Source: Geopseudomonas aromaticivorans
GTDB lineage: Bacteria; Pseudomonadota; Gammaproteobacteria; Pseudomonadales; Pseudomonadaceae
Length of the DNA stretch: 64,000 nucleotides
Assembly: GCF_019097855.1 (NCBI RefSeq)
Contig: NZ_JAHRGL010000014.1
Location: 1 to 64,000, forward strand
Direction: 5' to 3'
Under the pieces are notes generated by a model. It made no database searches. It was not told the origin of the DNA and was given only the letters and a program-made list of their open reading frames with translations. Made by a program: the position numbers and the translations under genes. Every line of letters starts with the position of its first letter. The stretch's first letter is position 1. Positions 45,348 through 54,605 of the stretch are shown piece by piece.

Positions 45348-46310
45348 TCAGTGCTGGGCGACCTTGGCCGGTGGCGTCCAGACCACGTCCTTGATGCTCA
45401 GGCGCTTGGGAATCAGCTTGAGGTCGGCGAAGGTGTCGGCGATCTTCTGCTGGGCCTCCACCACCGTCGGGGTCAACGGCTGGGCGCCGTAGCCCTGGCG
45501 GGTGACCGCCTTGTGGGTGATCTCAGGGCTCAAGCCGATCAGCGGAGCGACCTGGGCGGTGACCTTGGCCGGGTCGGCCTTGGAGTCTTCGCCGACGGCG
45601 CGGATTTCCTCGATCAGCGCGCCGACCACCTGCGGGTGCTGCTGCGCATAGCTGCCGCTGGCCAGGTAGAACTGGTGGTTGTCGACCAGCCCGCTGCCGT
45701 CGCGCAGGGTGCGCGCCTGCAGTTGCTGCTCGGCGGCAGCCTGGAAGGGATCCCAGATCACCCAGGCGTCGACGCTGCCGCGCTCGAAGGCGGCGCGAGC
45801 GTCGGCCGGCGGCAGGTACACCGGGGTGATGTCCTTGATCGACAGGCCGGCATCCTCCAAGGCGCGCACCAGCAGGTAGTGCACGTTGGAGCCCTTGTTG
45901 AGGGCGACCTTCTTGCCCTTCAGTTCGGCTACCGATTTGATCGCCGAGCCCTTGGGTACCAGGATCGCCTCGCCGGTCGGCGCCGGCGGCTCGTAGGCGA
46001 CGTAGCGCAGGTCGGCGCCGGCGGCCTGGGCGAACACCGGCGGGGTCTCGCCGGTCACGCCGAAGTCGATCGAGCCGACGTTGAGGCCTTCCAGCAGCTG
46101 CGGGCCACCGGGGAATTCGGTCCATTGCACCTTGACGCCCTGATCGGCGAGGCGCTGTTCCAGGCTGCCCTTGGCCTTGAGCAGGACCAGGGTGCCGTAT
46201 TTCTGGTAGCCGATGCGCAGGGTGTGGGCATCATCGGCGGCGAGGGCGGCGGAGGAGATCGCTGCAGCCAGCAGGGCGACCAGTCCTCGACGCAGGTAGG
46301 TTGTGCGCAT
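45348..46310 (-). CDS. ssuA: Aliphatic sulfonate-binding periplasmic protein SsuA
   Basis: SsuA captures sulfonates in the periplasm for SsuBC. The 320-residue protein has a signal peptide (MRTTYLRRGLVALLAAAISSAALA, then ADDAHTLRIGYQ) and the family blocks FPGGPQLLEGLNVGSIDFGVTGETPPVFAQAAGA and WVIWDPFQAA. It sits between ssuE and ssuD, as in the Pseudomonas ssuEADCBF operon. Confidence 0.96.
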   Translation of the reverse strand: MRTTYLRRGLVALLAAAISSAALAADDAHTLRIGYQKYGTLVLLKAKGSLEQRLADQGVKVQWTEFPGGPQLLEGLNVGSIDFGVTGETPPVFAQAAGADLRYVAYEPPAPTGEAILVPKGSAIKSVAELKGKKVALNKGSNVHYLLVRALEDAGLSIKDITPVYLPPADARAAFERGSVDAWVIWDPFQAAAEQQLQARTLRDGSGLVDNHQFYLASGSYAQQHPQVVGALIEEIRAVGEDSKADPAKVTAQVAPLIGLSPEITHKAVTRQGYGAQPLTPTVVEAQQKIADTFADLKLIPKRLSIKDVVWTPPAKVAQH

Positions 46311-46456
46311 GGCGCTCTCCTTTATGCATGTCGGTTGTGGTGGGTGCCTGCTGGTCCGTTGGCGGACAAGTAAGGGCTTTGCGCTGCCTCGCCGGTGGGG
46401 GCGAGGACTTGAATCAGTGGGCTGCGCAGATACGCTCGCCCAGGGTCAATCGGGGT

Positions 46457-47044
46457 TCAGATGCTCCAGCGCGCGCCGAGCAGCTGCTGCTCGAGCTGGC
46501 CGGGCTCCAGGTGCCGCGGCCGGCGCGCCAGTGCCTGGTAGAACTGCTCCAGCGCGGCGTCGAGGCGTTGTTCCAGCTCCTCGCTGAGGACCAGGCGACC
46601 CTCTTCGTAGCGGGTCTGCCGGTCGTCGGCGAACACGCCCTGCAGCACTTCCTCGGCCTTCAGCGCCGCCAGCACCGGCTTCAGCGCGTAGTCCAGCGCC
46701 AGCAGGTGCGCCGGGCTGCCGGCGGTGGCCAGCGGCAGCACCACCTGGTGGGCCAGGGCGCGCTCGGGCAGCAGGTCGAGCAGGGTCTTCAGCGCGCCGG
46801 AATAGGCGGCCTTGTACACCGGCGTGGCGACCAGCAGGCCGTCGGCGGCGCGCACGCGCTTGGCCAGTTCGACCACCTGCGGGCTGTCGAAGCGCCCGTA
46901 GAGCAGATCCTCGGCGGCGAAGTCGCGCACGCCGAAGCTGACCACTTCCACGCCGCGCGCGCTCAGCCAGCGGCGCGACCACTCCAGCAGGCCAGCGGAG
47001 CGCGACTGCAGGGAGGGGCTGCCGGAAAGGGATACCACCAGCAT
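46457..47044 (-). CDS. ssuE: NAD(P)H-dependent FMN reductase SsuE
   Basis: SsuE supplies FMNH2 to SsuD. The 195-residue flavodoxin-fold protein starts [22 protein letters not shown] and has the FMN-binding [23 protein letters not shown]. It is the first ssu gene after lsfA; a terminator-like hairpin between them suggests partial read-through control. Confidence 0.94.
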   Translation of the reverse strand: MLVVSLSGSPSLQSRSAGLLEWSRRWLSARGVEVVSFGVRDFAAEDLLYGRFDSPQVVELAKRVRAADGLLVATPVYKAAYSGALKTLLDLLPERALAHQVVLPLATAGSPAHLLALDYALKPVLAALKAEEVLQGVFADDRQTRYEEGRLVLSEELEQRLDAALEQFYQALARRPRHLEPGQLEQQLLGARWSI

Positions 47045-47064
47045 CTGCGTTTCCTTCTGTTGCG

Positions 47065-47100
47065 AATAAAAAAGGGGACCTGTCCTGCCGTTCAGGCCCC
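47065..47100 (-). terminator. Terminator or attenuator between lsfA and ssuE
   Basis: On the minus strand GGGGCCTG pairs with CAGGTCCCC (one bulged base) over 47100-47074, followed by TTTTTTATTC. It lies 20 bp before the ssuE start, so it would cut or modulate read-through from lsfA. Confidence 0.75.
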
Positions 47101-47126
47101 CAACCCCAAGTGGTAACAGGTTGGCT

Positions 47127-47765
47127 TCAGCGGTTAGGCTGCGGGGTCAGGCGCAGGTACGGCTTCACCGCGCGGTAGCCTTTGGGAAAGCGCTGCTGGA
47201 GCTCGGCCTCGTCCTTGAGCGAGGGCACGATCACCACCTCGTCGCCGTCCTGCCAGTTGGCCGGGGTGGCGACCTTGTGGTGGTCGGTCAGCTGCAGCGA
47301 ATCGATCACCCGCAAGATCTCGTGGAAGTTGCGCCCGGTGCTGGCCGGGTAGGTGATGATCAGGCGCACCTTCTTGGCCGGGTCGATGATGAACAGCGAG
47401 CGCACGGTGAGGGTGTCGTTGGCATTCGGGTGGATCAGGTCGTAGAGGTCGGACACCTTGCGGTCGGCGTCGGCGAGGATCGGGAAGTTGACCTGGGTGT
47501 CCTGGGTCTCGTTGATGTCCTCGATCCACTTCAGGTGCGACTCCACCGGGTCCACCGACAGGGCGATGGCCTTGACGCCGCGCTGGGCGAATTCCCCTTT
47601 CAGCTTGGCGGTGAAGCCCAGCTCGGTGGTGCACACCGGGGTGAAGTCGGCCGGGTGGGAGAACAGGATGCCCCAGCTGTCGCCCAGCCATTCGTGGAAA
47701 CGAATGCGGCCGGCGCTGGAATCCTGTTCGAAGTCGGGGGCGATATCGCCGAGGCGGATGCTCAT
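47127..47765 (-). CDS. lsfA: 1-Cys peroxiredoxin LsfA
   Basis: LsfA is a Prx6-type 1-Cys peroxiredoxin induced by sulfate starvation in Pseudomonas. The 212-residue protein has the peroxidatic cysteine in [11 protein letters not shown], and the Prx6-type C-terminal extension. It precedes ssuE, as in P. putida, and probably protects against peroxide formed by the flavin monooxygenases. An AT-rich dyad lies upstream at 47832-47855. Confidence 0.96.
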   Translation of the reverse strand: MSIRLGDIAPDFEQDSSAGRIRFHEWLGDSWGILFSHPADFTPVCTTELGFTAKLKGEFAQRGVKAIALSVDPVESHLKWIEDINETQDTQVNFPILADADRKVSDLYDLIHPNANDTLTVRSLFIIDPAKKVRLIITYPASTGRNFHEILRVIDSLQLTDHHKVATPANWQDGDEVVIVPSLKDEAELQQRFPKGYRAVKPYLRLTPQPNR

Positions 47766-47826
47766 CCTGTTGCGCTCCTGCTGTAAGGGTGTGTGGTGGC
47801 TACTATGCGCAGGAGCGAAAGATATT

Positions 47827-47875
47827 AAAAAGAATAAATAACGATTTGTTTATTCCTTAATTAATATAAGAAGGT
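47827..47875. promoter_or_regulatory. AT-rich dyad upstream of lsfA (candidate CysB-type operator)
   Basis: GAATAAA (47832-47838) and TTTATTC (47849-47855) form an inverted repeat inside an AT-rich block. AAAAAGAATAA (47827-47837) recurs upstream of both porin genes. The 318-bp gap between lsfA and the GGDEF-EAL gene otherwise shows no gene. Confidence 0.5.
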
Positions 47876-48083
47876 GTGGTGACGCGCCGTCAGCGGCGTG
47901 GCCGAGCAGGTCTTCAGGCGCCATTAAATCGTCGACTATGCGCCGTCTAGCGACCATGGTCGGCGCAGCCCAGGCAATCATTGACGGGTGGCGGTCAGAC
48001 AGGCACATTCCGCGTCACATTGGCGCCGTGGAAGACTGTCACACTGGTGCCTGCCGGATTTCTCCGGTAACGACAGTCGGTTC

Positions 48084-51029
48084 ATGGACAGAGGTACCGA
48101 GCGCGTGCGATTCGGCTTGCAGCAGGTTCATCCGCAACACCGGGACTCACTCGGCCAGCCCCTGGCGGTGCTGGCCATCCTGTTGGCCGGCATGCTGCTG
48201 ACCACCCAGTTCGCCGCGGCGATACCGCCGGTCACCAGCTACCTGGCCTGGCACATGCTGCTGGAAACCACCGCCATCGCCGTGGCCGTGCTGGTCTTCG
48301 CCGTCGGCTGGAGCACCCATGGCCTGCACCCGCAGCGCAACATCCTGCTGCTGGCCTGCGGCTTCATCGGCGTCGCCATCCTCGACTTTTCCCACATGCT
48401 GTCGTTCCTTGGCATGCCCGACTACGTGACCCCCAGCGGCGTGGAAAAGGCCATCCACTTCTGGCTGGTGGCCCGCTATCTGGCCGCCTTGGCGCTGCTG
48501 CTGGTCGCCTGGCTGCCCTGGCCACCGGTGGGCGCCGAGCAGGGACTGCGCCGCGAGCGCCGCCGCTTCGTGCCCCTGCTGTGCGTGTTGCTCGGCGTGG
48601 CGCTGCTGCACTGGCTGTTCCTCAAGCAGCCGCAGTGGCTGCCGGCGACCTTCGTCGCCGGCCAGGGACTCACCCCGTTCAAGCTGTGGGCCGAGTACGG
48701 CGTGATCGGCGTCCATCTGCTCACCGTCGCCGTGCTGCTCGCCCGCCTGCGCCAGGCCAGTGGCTGCAACGTCGCGTTGCTGCTCGCTGCGGTGCTGGCG
48801 ATGATCTTCAGCGAGCTGTTCTTCACCCGGTATGCCTCGGCCACCGACGTGTTCAACCTGATGGGCCACGTCTACAAGGTGCTGGCCTACCTGCTGCTGT
48901 ATCGCGCGGTGTTCGTCGAGATGATCACCGCCCCCTATGGCGCGCTCAGCGATGCCCGCCGGCACTCCCAGGCCATTCTCGAGGCGATTCCCGACCTGCT
49001 GTTCGAGCTCGATCGCGACGGCCGCTACCTGCAGGTGCACGCGCCGCGCAACGAGCAACTGGCGACCGGCGCCGATGCCGATCCGCTGCTCGGCCGGACG
49101 GTGTACGACGTGCTGCCGGTCGAGGCCGCCCGCATCTGCATGGCCGCGTTGCAGGAGGCGCACGCCAACGGCTATGCGTCAGGCCAGCAGATCCAGCTCC
49201 CGCTGGCCGACGGCATCCACTGTTTCGAGCTGTCGGTGTCGGTCATGCGCCAGGACCACGACCGCGCGCCACGCTTTGTCATGCTGTCGCGCGACGTCAC
49301 CGCGCGCACCCGCGACCAAGCGACCCTGCGCAAGCTGAGCCAGGCGGTGGAGCAGAGCGCGAGCACCATCGTCATCACCGACCTCGATGCGCGTATCGAA
49401 TACGCCAACCAGGCCTTCACCCGCGCGACCGGCTACAGCCTGGAGGAGGCCATCGGTCAAAACCCCAAGCTGCTGCATTCCGGCAAGACCCCGCAGAGCA
49501 CCTACGAGGACATGTGGCAGCACCTCACCAGTGGCCGGGCCTGGCGTGGCGAGTTCGTCAACCAGCGCAAGGACGGCAGCGAGTACACCGAGTCGGTGCT
49601 GATCTCGCCGGTCTTCGACGATGCCGGCCAGCCCACCCATTACCTGGCGATCAAGGAAGACATCACCCAGCGCAAGCTGGACGAGCAGCGTATCGAGCGC
49701 CTGGCGCATTTCGACGCGCTGACCGACCTGCCCAACCGCAAGCTATTCGCTTCCCGCTGCGAGCAGGCGCTGGGACTCTCCGAGCGCAGCCACCAGCCGC
49801 TGGCGGTGCTGTACATGGATCTGGACCACTTCAAGCACATCAACGACTCGCTGGGTTACCGGGTCGGCGACGCCTTCCTGGTCGAAGTCGCCCAGCGCCT
49901 GAAGGCCGCCCTGCGCGACGAGGACACCGTGTCGCGCCAGGGCGGCGACGAATTCGTTTTCGTCCTGCCCTATACCGATGCCAAGGGCGCGGCGCATGCC
50001 GCCGAGCGGCTGAAGGCGCTGCTGGCCAGCCCCTGCGAGGTTGGCGAACACAGCCTGGCGATCAACGCCTCGATCGGCATCGCGGTTTTCCCCGAGGATG
50101 GCCGCGACTTCGACAGCCTGTCGCAGCGCGCCGATATCGCCATGCACCGGGCCAAACAGGAGGGGCGCAACGGCTACCGCTTCTTCACCGCGGAAATGCA
50201 GCACCAGTCGGCGCGCATCCTGCAGCTGGAGAGCGCGCTGCGCCAGGCGCTGGACCGGCACGAGCTGCACCTGTGCTTCCAGCCCCAAGTGAGCATCGAC
50301 GGCCGGCGCCTGGTCGGCGCCGAAGCCCTGCTGCGCTGGACCCACCCGCAGCTGGGCGTGATCAGCCCGGCCGAGTTCATTCCGGTCGCCGAGGGCAGCG
50401 GGCAGATCCTGCAGGTCGGCGAATGGGTCCTGCGCAGCGCGGCGCGGCAGATGAAGCAGTGGCTGGAGCAGGGCTACCCGCCGGCGATGACCATGGCGGT
50501 GAACCTGTCGCTGGCGCAGTTCCGCCATCCCGGGCTGGTCGAGCTGGTCGTCGACGTCCTGCAGGAAACCGGTCTGCCGGCCCACTGCCTGGAGCTGGAG
50601 CTGACCGAGAGCGTGGCCATGCACGATCCGGCGGCGGCCATCGCGGTGGTGCGGCGTCTGCGCGCGCTGGGCGTGCTGCTGTCGATCGACGATTTCGGCA
50701 CCGGCTATTCGTCGCTGAGCTACCTCAAGCAGTTCGAGGTGCACAAGCTGAAGATCGACCAGTCCTTCGTGCAGCACATCAACCAGGACGGCCACGACCA
50801 GTCCATCGTGCGGGCGATTCTGGGCATGGCGAGCAGCCTGGGCATGCTGACCATCGCCGAAGGGGTGGAGACGGCGGCGCAACGGGACGAGCTTGAGCGC
50901 CTGGGCTGCGACGAGGTGCAGGGCTACCTGTACAGCAAGCCGCTGCCGGCGGCGGAGTTCGAAGCCTTCGCGCGTCGACACCTGCAGCAGGCGGGAAAGA
51001 CCCCCGCGCTGGCCGCAACCCCGAGCTGA
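48084..51029 (+). CDS. MASE3-PAS-GGDEF-EAL cyclic-di-GMP protein
   Basis: This 981-residue protein probably makes or breaks cyclic-di-GMP in response to a membrane or small-molecule signal. The N-terminal about 300 residues form a MASE3-like multi-helix sensor (HMLLETTAIAVAVLVFAVGWS, DFSHMLSFLGMP). Two PAS domains follow. The GGDEF domain has an intact RQGGDEF active site and an RDED inhibitory site five residues before it. The EAL domain keeps GAEALLRW, DDFGTGYSSLSYLK and EGVET. Both domains look catalytically competent, so the net activity cannot be told. Start chosen at ATG 48084. It is surrounded by sulfur genes but runs on the opposite strand. Confidence 0.9.
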   Translation: MDRGTERVRFGLQQVHPQHRDSLGQPLAVLAILLAGMLLTTQFAAAIPPVTSYLAWHMLLETTAIAVAVLVFAVGWSTHGLHPQRNILLLACGFIGVAILDFSHMLSFLGMPDYVTPSGVEKAIHFWLVARYLAALALLLVAWLPWPPVGAEQGLRRERRRFVPLLCVLLGVALLHWLFLKQPQWLPATFVAGQGLTPFKLWAEYGVIGVHLLTVAVLLARLRQASGCNVALLLAAVLAMIFSELFFTRYASATDVFNLMGHVYKVLAYLLLYRAVFVEMITAPYGALSDARRHSQAILEAIPDLLFELDRDGRYLQVHAPRNEQLATGADADPLLGRTVYDVLPVEAARICMAALQEAHANGYASGQQIQLPLADGIHCFELSVSVMRQDHDRAPRFVMLSRDVTARTRDQATLRKLSQAVEQSASTIVITDLDARIEYANQAFTRATGYSLEEAIGQNPKLLHSGKTPQSTYEDMWQHLTSGRAWRGEFVNQRKDGSEYTESVLISPVFDDAGQPTHYLAIKEDITQRKLDEQRIERLAHFDALTDLPNRKLFASRCEQALGLSERSHQPLAVLYMDLDHFKHINDSLGYRVGDAFLVEVAQRLKAALRDEDTVSRQGGDEFVFVLPYTDAKGAAHAAERLKALLASPCEVGEHSLAINASIGIAVFPEDGRDFDSLSQRADIAMHRAKQEGRNGYRFFTAEMQHQSARILQLESALRQALDRHELHLCFQPQVSIDGRRLVGAEALLRWTHPQLGVISPAEFIPVAEGSGQILQVGEWVLRSAARQMKQWLEQGYPPAMTMAVNLSLAQFRHPGLVELVVDVLQETGLPAHCLELELTESVAMHDPAAAIAVVRRLRALGVLLSIDDFGTGYSSLSYLKQFEVHKLKIDQSFVQHINQDGHDQSIVRAILGMASSLGMLTIAEGVETAAQRDELERLGCDEVQGYLYSKPLPAAEFEAFARRHLQQAGKTPALAATPS

Positions 51030-51090
51030 GCGCGGCACTGCACTGCGGGCAAGCCGGCAGCACAGCGCGGGCCGCGCTGCCGGTGGAGAC

Positions 51091-52431
51091 TTACAGCAGC
51101 GGCAGGGTGTAGCTGACGATCAGGCGGTTCTCGTCCTGGTCGTTGGTAGCGTTGCCGCGCAGCGAGGCGTTGCGCCAGGTGAAGCCCAGGCCCTTGAGGG
51201 TGCCTTCCTGCAGCACGTAGTCCAGGCGCAGGTCACGCTCCCATTCCTTCTTGTCGCTGCCGGCGGCATGGATGTTGTCGCCGCTCAGGTACAGCGCGCT
51301 GGCCTTCAGGCCCGGCACGCCGAGCTTGGCGAAGTCGTAGGCGTAGCCGGCCTGCCAGGTGCGCTCGCCGGCGCTGAGGAACTTGTTGATCTGCACGTCG
51401 GTGATCAGGTAGGCGGTGGAGCCGTCGCCCTGGTTGAGGAACGGGAAGGCGCTGCTGCCGGACACCTGCTGGTAGCCTGCGCTCAGCGCGTGGCCACCCA
51501 GGGTGTAGGTGAACAGGGCGCTCCAGGTCTGGTTGTCGACTTCGCCGTTGTCGGGGTTCTTGCTGCCACCGTTCCAGTAGCCGCTGCTGGTGTAGCCTTC
51601 TGCGCGGCCGGCGGTGCTGGCGTTCTTGCCGTCGGAGCTGCTGTCGAAATAGCGCAGGTCGCTCTTCAGCGCACCCACCGGCAGCGCCCAGTTGTGCACC
51701 AGGCCGAGGAAGTGCTGGTCGTAGAAGTCTTCCAGGTTGCCGTAGTAGTACTGCGCGGTCAGGTCCTTGGTCAGCTTGTAGTCGCCGCCGGCGAAGTAGA
51801 ACTTGTTGGTGTCGGCCTGGATACCGTTGACCGTTTTGGCGCCGCCGATGCGCAGGCCGAGGTCGTCGGTGGAGCTGCGGGTCTTGGTGTGCTCCAGCTG
51901 GCCGGCGGTCAGGGTCAGACCGTCGATCTCGTTGCTGGTGATCTGCCCGCCCTCGAACAGTTGCGGCAGCAGGCGGCCGTCGTTGAAGGTCACCACCGGC
52001 AGCTTGGGCTGCAGGGTGCCCAGGCGCGCTTCGGTCTTCGACAGCTTGACCTTGGCGGTCAGCCCGGCCTTGCTGTACTCGCTCACCGCCGTGCCATCGC
52101 TGTCCAGCGGGAACAGCTGACCCGGCTTGCGACTGTCGGTGGCGTCACCGTCGCCGCCGCCGTCCAGGCGTACGCCGAGCAGGCCGATCGCATCCACGCC
52201 GAAGCCGACGGTGCCCTCGGTGAAGCCGGAGGCGTAGTTGAAGATGAAACCCTGGCCCCACTCGTGTGCGGACGGAGCGTTGTCCTTATTCAGCGTGTTC
52301 TGATCGTAGTAGAAGTTGCGCAGGGTCAGGCTGGCCTTGCTGTCCTTGATGAAGTCGGCATGAGCCGCACCGGACAGGGCGGCGCCCAGGGTGCCGGCAA
52401 ACACGGCCAGGGCCAGGGGGGACTTGTTCAT
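51091..52431 (-). CDS. OprD-family outer-membrane porin (first copy)
   Basis: OprD-family porins let small specific substrates across the outer membrane. The 446-residue protein starts MNKSPLALAVFAGTLG with a signal peptide ending near AHA, then DFIKDSKASLTLRNFYYDQN. It shows family blocks EWGQGFIFNYASGFTEGTVGFG and RRLQP-like TEARLGTLQPKLPV, and ends SYTLPLL. It is paralogous to the porin at 52966-54309. Its place beside organosulfur uptake genes suggests a sulfonate or sulfate-ester channel; that substrate is inferred. Confidence 0.9.
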   Translation of the reverse strand: MNKSPLALAVFAGTLGAALSGAAHADFIKDSKASLTLRNFYYDQNTLNKDNAPSAHEWGQGFIFNYASGFTEGTVGFGVDAIGLLGVRLDGGGDGDATDSRKPGQLFPLDSDGTAVSEYSKAGLTAKVKLSKTEARLGTLQPKLPVVTFNDGRLLPQLFEGGQITSNEIDGLTLTAGQLEHTKTRSSTDDLGLRIGGAKTVNGIQADTNKFYFAGGDYKLTKDLTAQYYYGNLEDFYDQHFLGLVHNWALPVGALKSDLRYFDSSSDGKNASTAGRAEGYTSSGYWNGGSKNPDNGEVDNQTWSALFTYTLGGHALSAGYQQVSGSSAFPFLNQGDGSTAYLITDVQINKFLSAGERTWQAGYAYDFAKLGVPGLKASALYLSGDNIHAAGSDKKEWERDLRLDYVLQEGTLKGLGFTWRNASLRGNATNDQDENRLIVSYTLPLL

Positions 52432-52549
52432 TGCTTGTTCTCCATGAATAGACGGGGCGTCCCGGGTGTTACCGAGTGGGCTATACCGCACCGGCGAAAG
52501 ATGACTGAGGTATCGCAGTCCTATGTCGGCTGCGAGGTTACTGGAGACT

Positions 52550-52600
52550 TTATAAATCTAAAAAGAATAATTATTTATTTTTAAATTCTATTTAGAAATA
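52550..52600. promoter_or_regulatory. AT-rich element upstream of the first porin
   Basis: AAAAAGAATAA (52560-52570) and a palindromic AATAATTATT-type block lie about 130 bp before the porin start. The same core occurs upstream of lsfA and, with one change, upstream of the second porin. Confidence 0.45.
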
Positions 52601-52698
52601 AAAGAGGCAGGGCGACACTGCAGCCCTGCCGCGCCGAGCAGACCTGGCTGGCGGAGGAGGAGTCGAGCAGTGTCTGCGCCGCAAGCGCTGTTGTTCAT
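52588..52698 (-). CDS. Possible 36-residue leader peptide upstream of the porin
   Basis: A short frame encodes MNNSACGADTARLLLRQPGL followed by LGAAGLQCRPASFISK. GGAGAACGCC precedes the ATG at 52698. The stop TAG is at 52588, in the AT-rich element upstream of the first porin. It contains two cysteines and an Arg/Leu-rich centre. Apart from this frame, nothing else was found in the 534-bp gap between the porins. It may be a leader tied to sulfur control, or chance. Confidence 0.35.
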   Translation of the reverse strand: MNNSACGADTARLLLRQPGLLGAAGLQCRPASFISK

Positions 52699-52965
52699 GG
52701 CGTTCTCCTTCGATCGCTGGCCCTCGGCAAACAGGTCGCCTTGATCAGGGCAGGAGAAGCCAAGCAAAAGGGTTGCCAGCGGCGAAATATGAGGATTAAA
52801 ACCTTTAAAATCAATGAGTTGAGATTGATTGCCGGAGCGAGAAAACGCCCGCCGGCCCTGTCGGTTGGGCGCTGAAGGCGGTCGGGTTATGTAGTTTTGT
52901 ATACAACGCTACAGACGGGCGATGGGAAAACCGGCAGCGCGGCAGGGCCGGCTGCCGGGGGCGGC

Positions 52966-54309
52966 TTACAGCAGCGGCAGGCTGTAGCTGACCAGCAGGC
53001 GGTTCTCGTCGACATTGGTCTGGACGGGCAGGTCGCTGCTGCGCAGTGAGCCGTTCAGCCAGGCGAAGCCCAGGCCCTTGAGGGCGCCGCTCTGCACCAC
53101 GTAGCCGAGGCGCAGGTCGCGTTCCCATTCGCTACCCTCGCGGCGGCTGCCGGCTATGGCGATGTTATCGGCCTTGTTGTAGATCAGTGCGGCGCTCAGG
53201 CCGGGCACGCCGAGGGCGGCAAAATCGTAGCTGTACGAGCCGATCCAGGTGCGTTCGTCGGGCCGGATGAAGCTGCCGATGAAGCGGCCGCCGATGGTGT
53301 AGTCGCTGACCCCCGGCCCGCTGTGCAGGCGCGCCAGCTCGCTGTCGCCGTTGTTTTCCTGGTAGCCCAGGCCGAGGGCGTGACCGCCGACCTTCCAGGT
53401 GAACTGGGCGCTCCACAGCCGGCTGTCCACCTCGCCCTTGTCCGGATCGCCGGCCGCACGCGCCAGGTCGCCACCGACCTTGTAGCCTTCGGCGCGGCCG
53501 GCAGCACTGGCGTTCTTGCCGTCGGAGCGGCTGTCGAAGTAGCGCAGGTCGGTGACCAGGCTGCCCAGCGGCAGGGCCTGGGTATGGGTCAGGCCGAGGA
53601 AGTGCTGCTGGTAGAACTCCTTGAGGTTGCCGTAGTAGTACTGCAGCAGCAGGTTCTTGCCGATGCGGTAGTCGGCGCCGCCGTAGTAGAACTTGTTGCT
53701 GTCCTCGGTCGCGCTGACATGGGCCTTCAGGCTCTGCCGGTCGCTGGAGGCGCGCAGCGTGGTGTGCTCCAGCTGGCCGCCGATCAGGGTCAGGTTGTCG
53801 ATCTCGTTGGAGGTGATCTGGCCGCCCTCGAAGGTCTGCGGCAGCAGGCGGCCGTCGTTGTACACCACTACCGGTAGCCTGGGCTGCAGGGTGCCGAGGC
53901 GCGCCTCGGTCTTGGACACTTTCAGCTTGCCGGTCAGGCCCAGGTGACTGAACTCGTCCACCGCACTGCCGTCGCTTTCCAGCGGGAACAACTGGCCGGG
54001 GGTGCGGCTGCGGCCGGCCTTGTTGACGCGGCTGCCGGAGTCCAGTTTGACGCCGAGCAGGCCGATGGCATCGACGCCGACGCCGACGGTGCCCTGGGTG
54101 AAGCCGGACTGGTAGTTCAGGGTGAAACCCTGGCCCCACTCCTTGAACGACGGCACATCGGCGCTGCGCACGTCCTGGTTGAAGTAGAAATTGCGCAGGC
54201 CGAGGCTGGCCTTGCTGTCCTCGATGAAACCTGCGGCGGACGCCTGCTGCACGGATGGCAGACCCACGATGCCCGCCACAATGGCCAGGGCCAGAGTGGA
54301 CTTGTTCAT
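52966..54309 (-). CDS. OprD-family outer-membrane porin (second copy)
   Basis: This 447-residue porin has a signal peptide (MNKSTLALAIVAGIVGLPSV, cleavage near QQASA-AGF) and the same block order as the neighbouring porin: EWGQGFTLNYQSGFTQGTVGVGVDAIGLLGVKL, TEARLGTLQPRLPV, EGGQITSNEIDNLTL, and SYSLPLL at the end. The two genes look like a tandem duplication with diverged loops. It lies upstream of the ABC/MFS organosulfur operon on the same strand and probably supplies its substrates across the outer membrane (inference). Confidence 0.9.
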   Translation of the reverse strand: MNKSTLALAIVAGIVGLPSVQQASAAGFIEDSKASLGLRNFYFNQDVRSADVPSFKEWGQGFTLNYQSGFTQGTVGVGVDAIGLLGVKLDSGSRVNKAGRSRTPGQLFPLESDGSAVDEFSHLGLTGKLKVSKTEARLGTLQPRLPVVVYNDGRLLPQTFEGGQITSNEIDNLTLIGGQLEHTTLRASSDRQSLKAHVSATEDSNKFYYGGADYRIGKNLLLQYYYGNLKEFYQQHFLGLTHTQALPLGSLVTDLRYFDSRSDGKNASAAGRAEGYKVGGDLARAAGDPDKGEVDSRLWSAQFTWKVGGHALGLGYQENNGDSELARLHSGPGVSDYTIGGRFIGSFIRPDERTWIGSYSYDFAALGVPGLSAALIYNKADNIAIAGSRREGSEWERDLRLGYVVQSGALKGLGFAWLNGSLRSSDLPVQTNVDENRLLVSYSLPLL

Positions 54310-54431
54310 TGCTCGATGCTCCAGATATTCGAATGCTTGTCAGGCGGCCGTGCGGGCGTTTCGTGGTCGAATGGGCAGTCAGCGGCCGACGATGGTTACG
54401 ACGTGAGGTGTCGGCGAAAACCAAGCTAAGT

Positions 54432-54458
54432 TAATTCTTTTAATTCCAAAAAGAATTA
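54432..54458. promoter_or_regulatory. Perfect 10-bp AT-rich dyad upstream of the second porin
   Basis: TAATTCTTTT (54432-54441) and AAAAGAATTA (54449-54458) pair around a 7-bp spacer about 125-150 bp before the porin start. The half-site matches the AAAAAGAAT core upstream of lsfA and of the first porin. The rest of the 296-bp gap 54310-54605 shows only a GC-rich tail with no gene. Confidence 0.55.
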
Positions 54459-54605
54459 TTAATTCGATATTAATGTCTATTTTGAATATAAAAAAATGGT
54501 CGTGAAAACGCGCCGCAGGGTCTGCCGGCGGCGCTTGGAAGGCGTGGCAGAGGGGTGCCCACAAGCCGATTGCACGGCGATCGTGGGGGCCCCTCGGTCG
54601 GCGGG

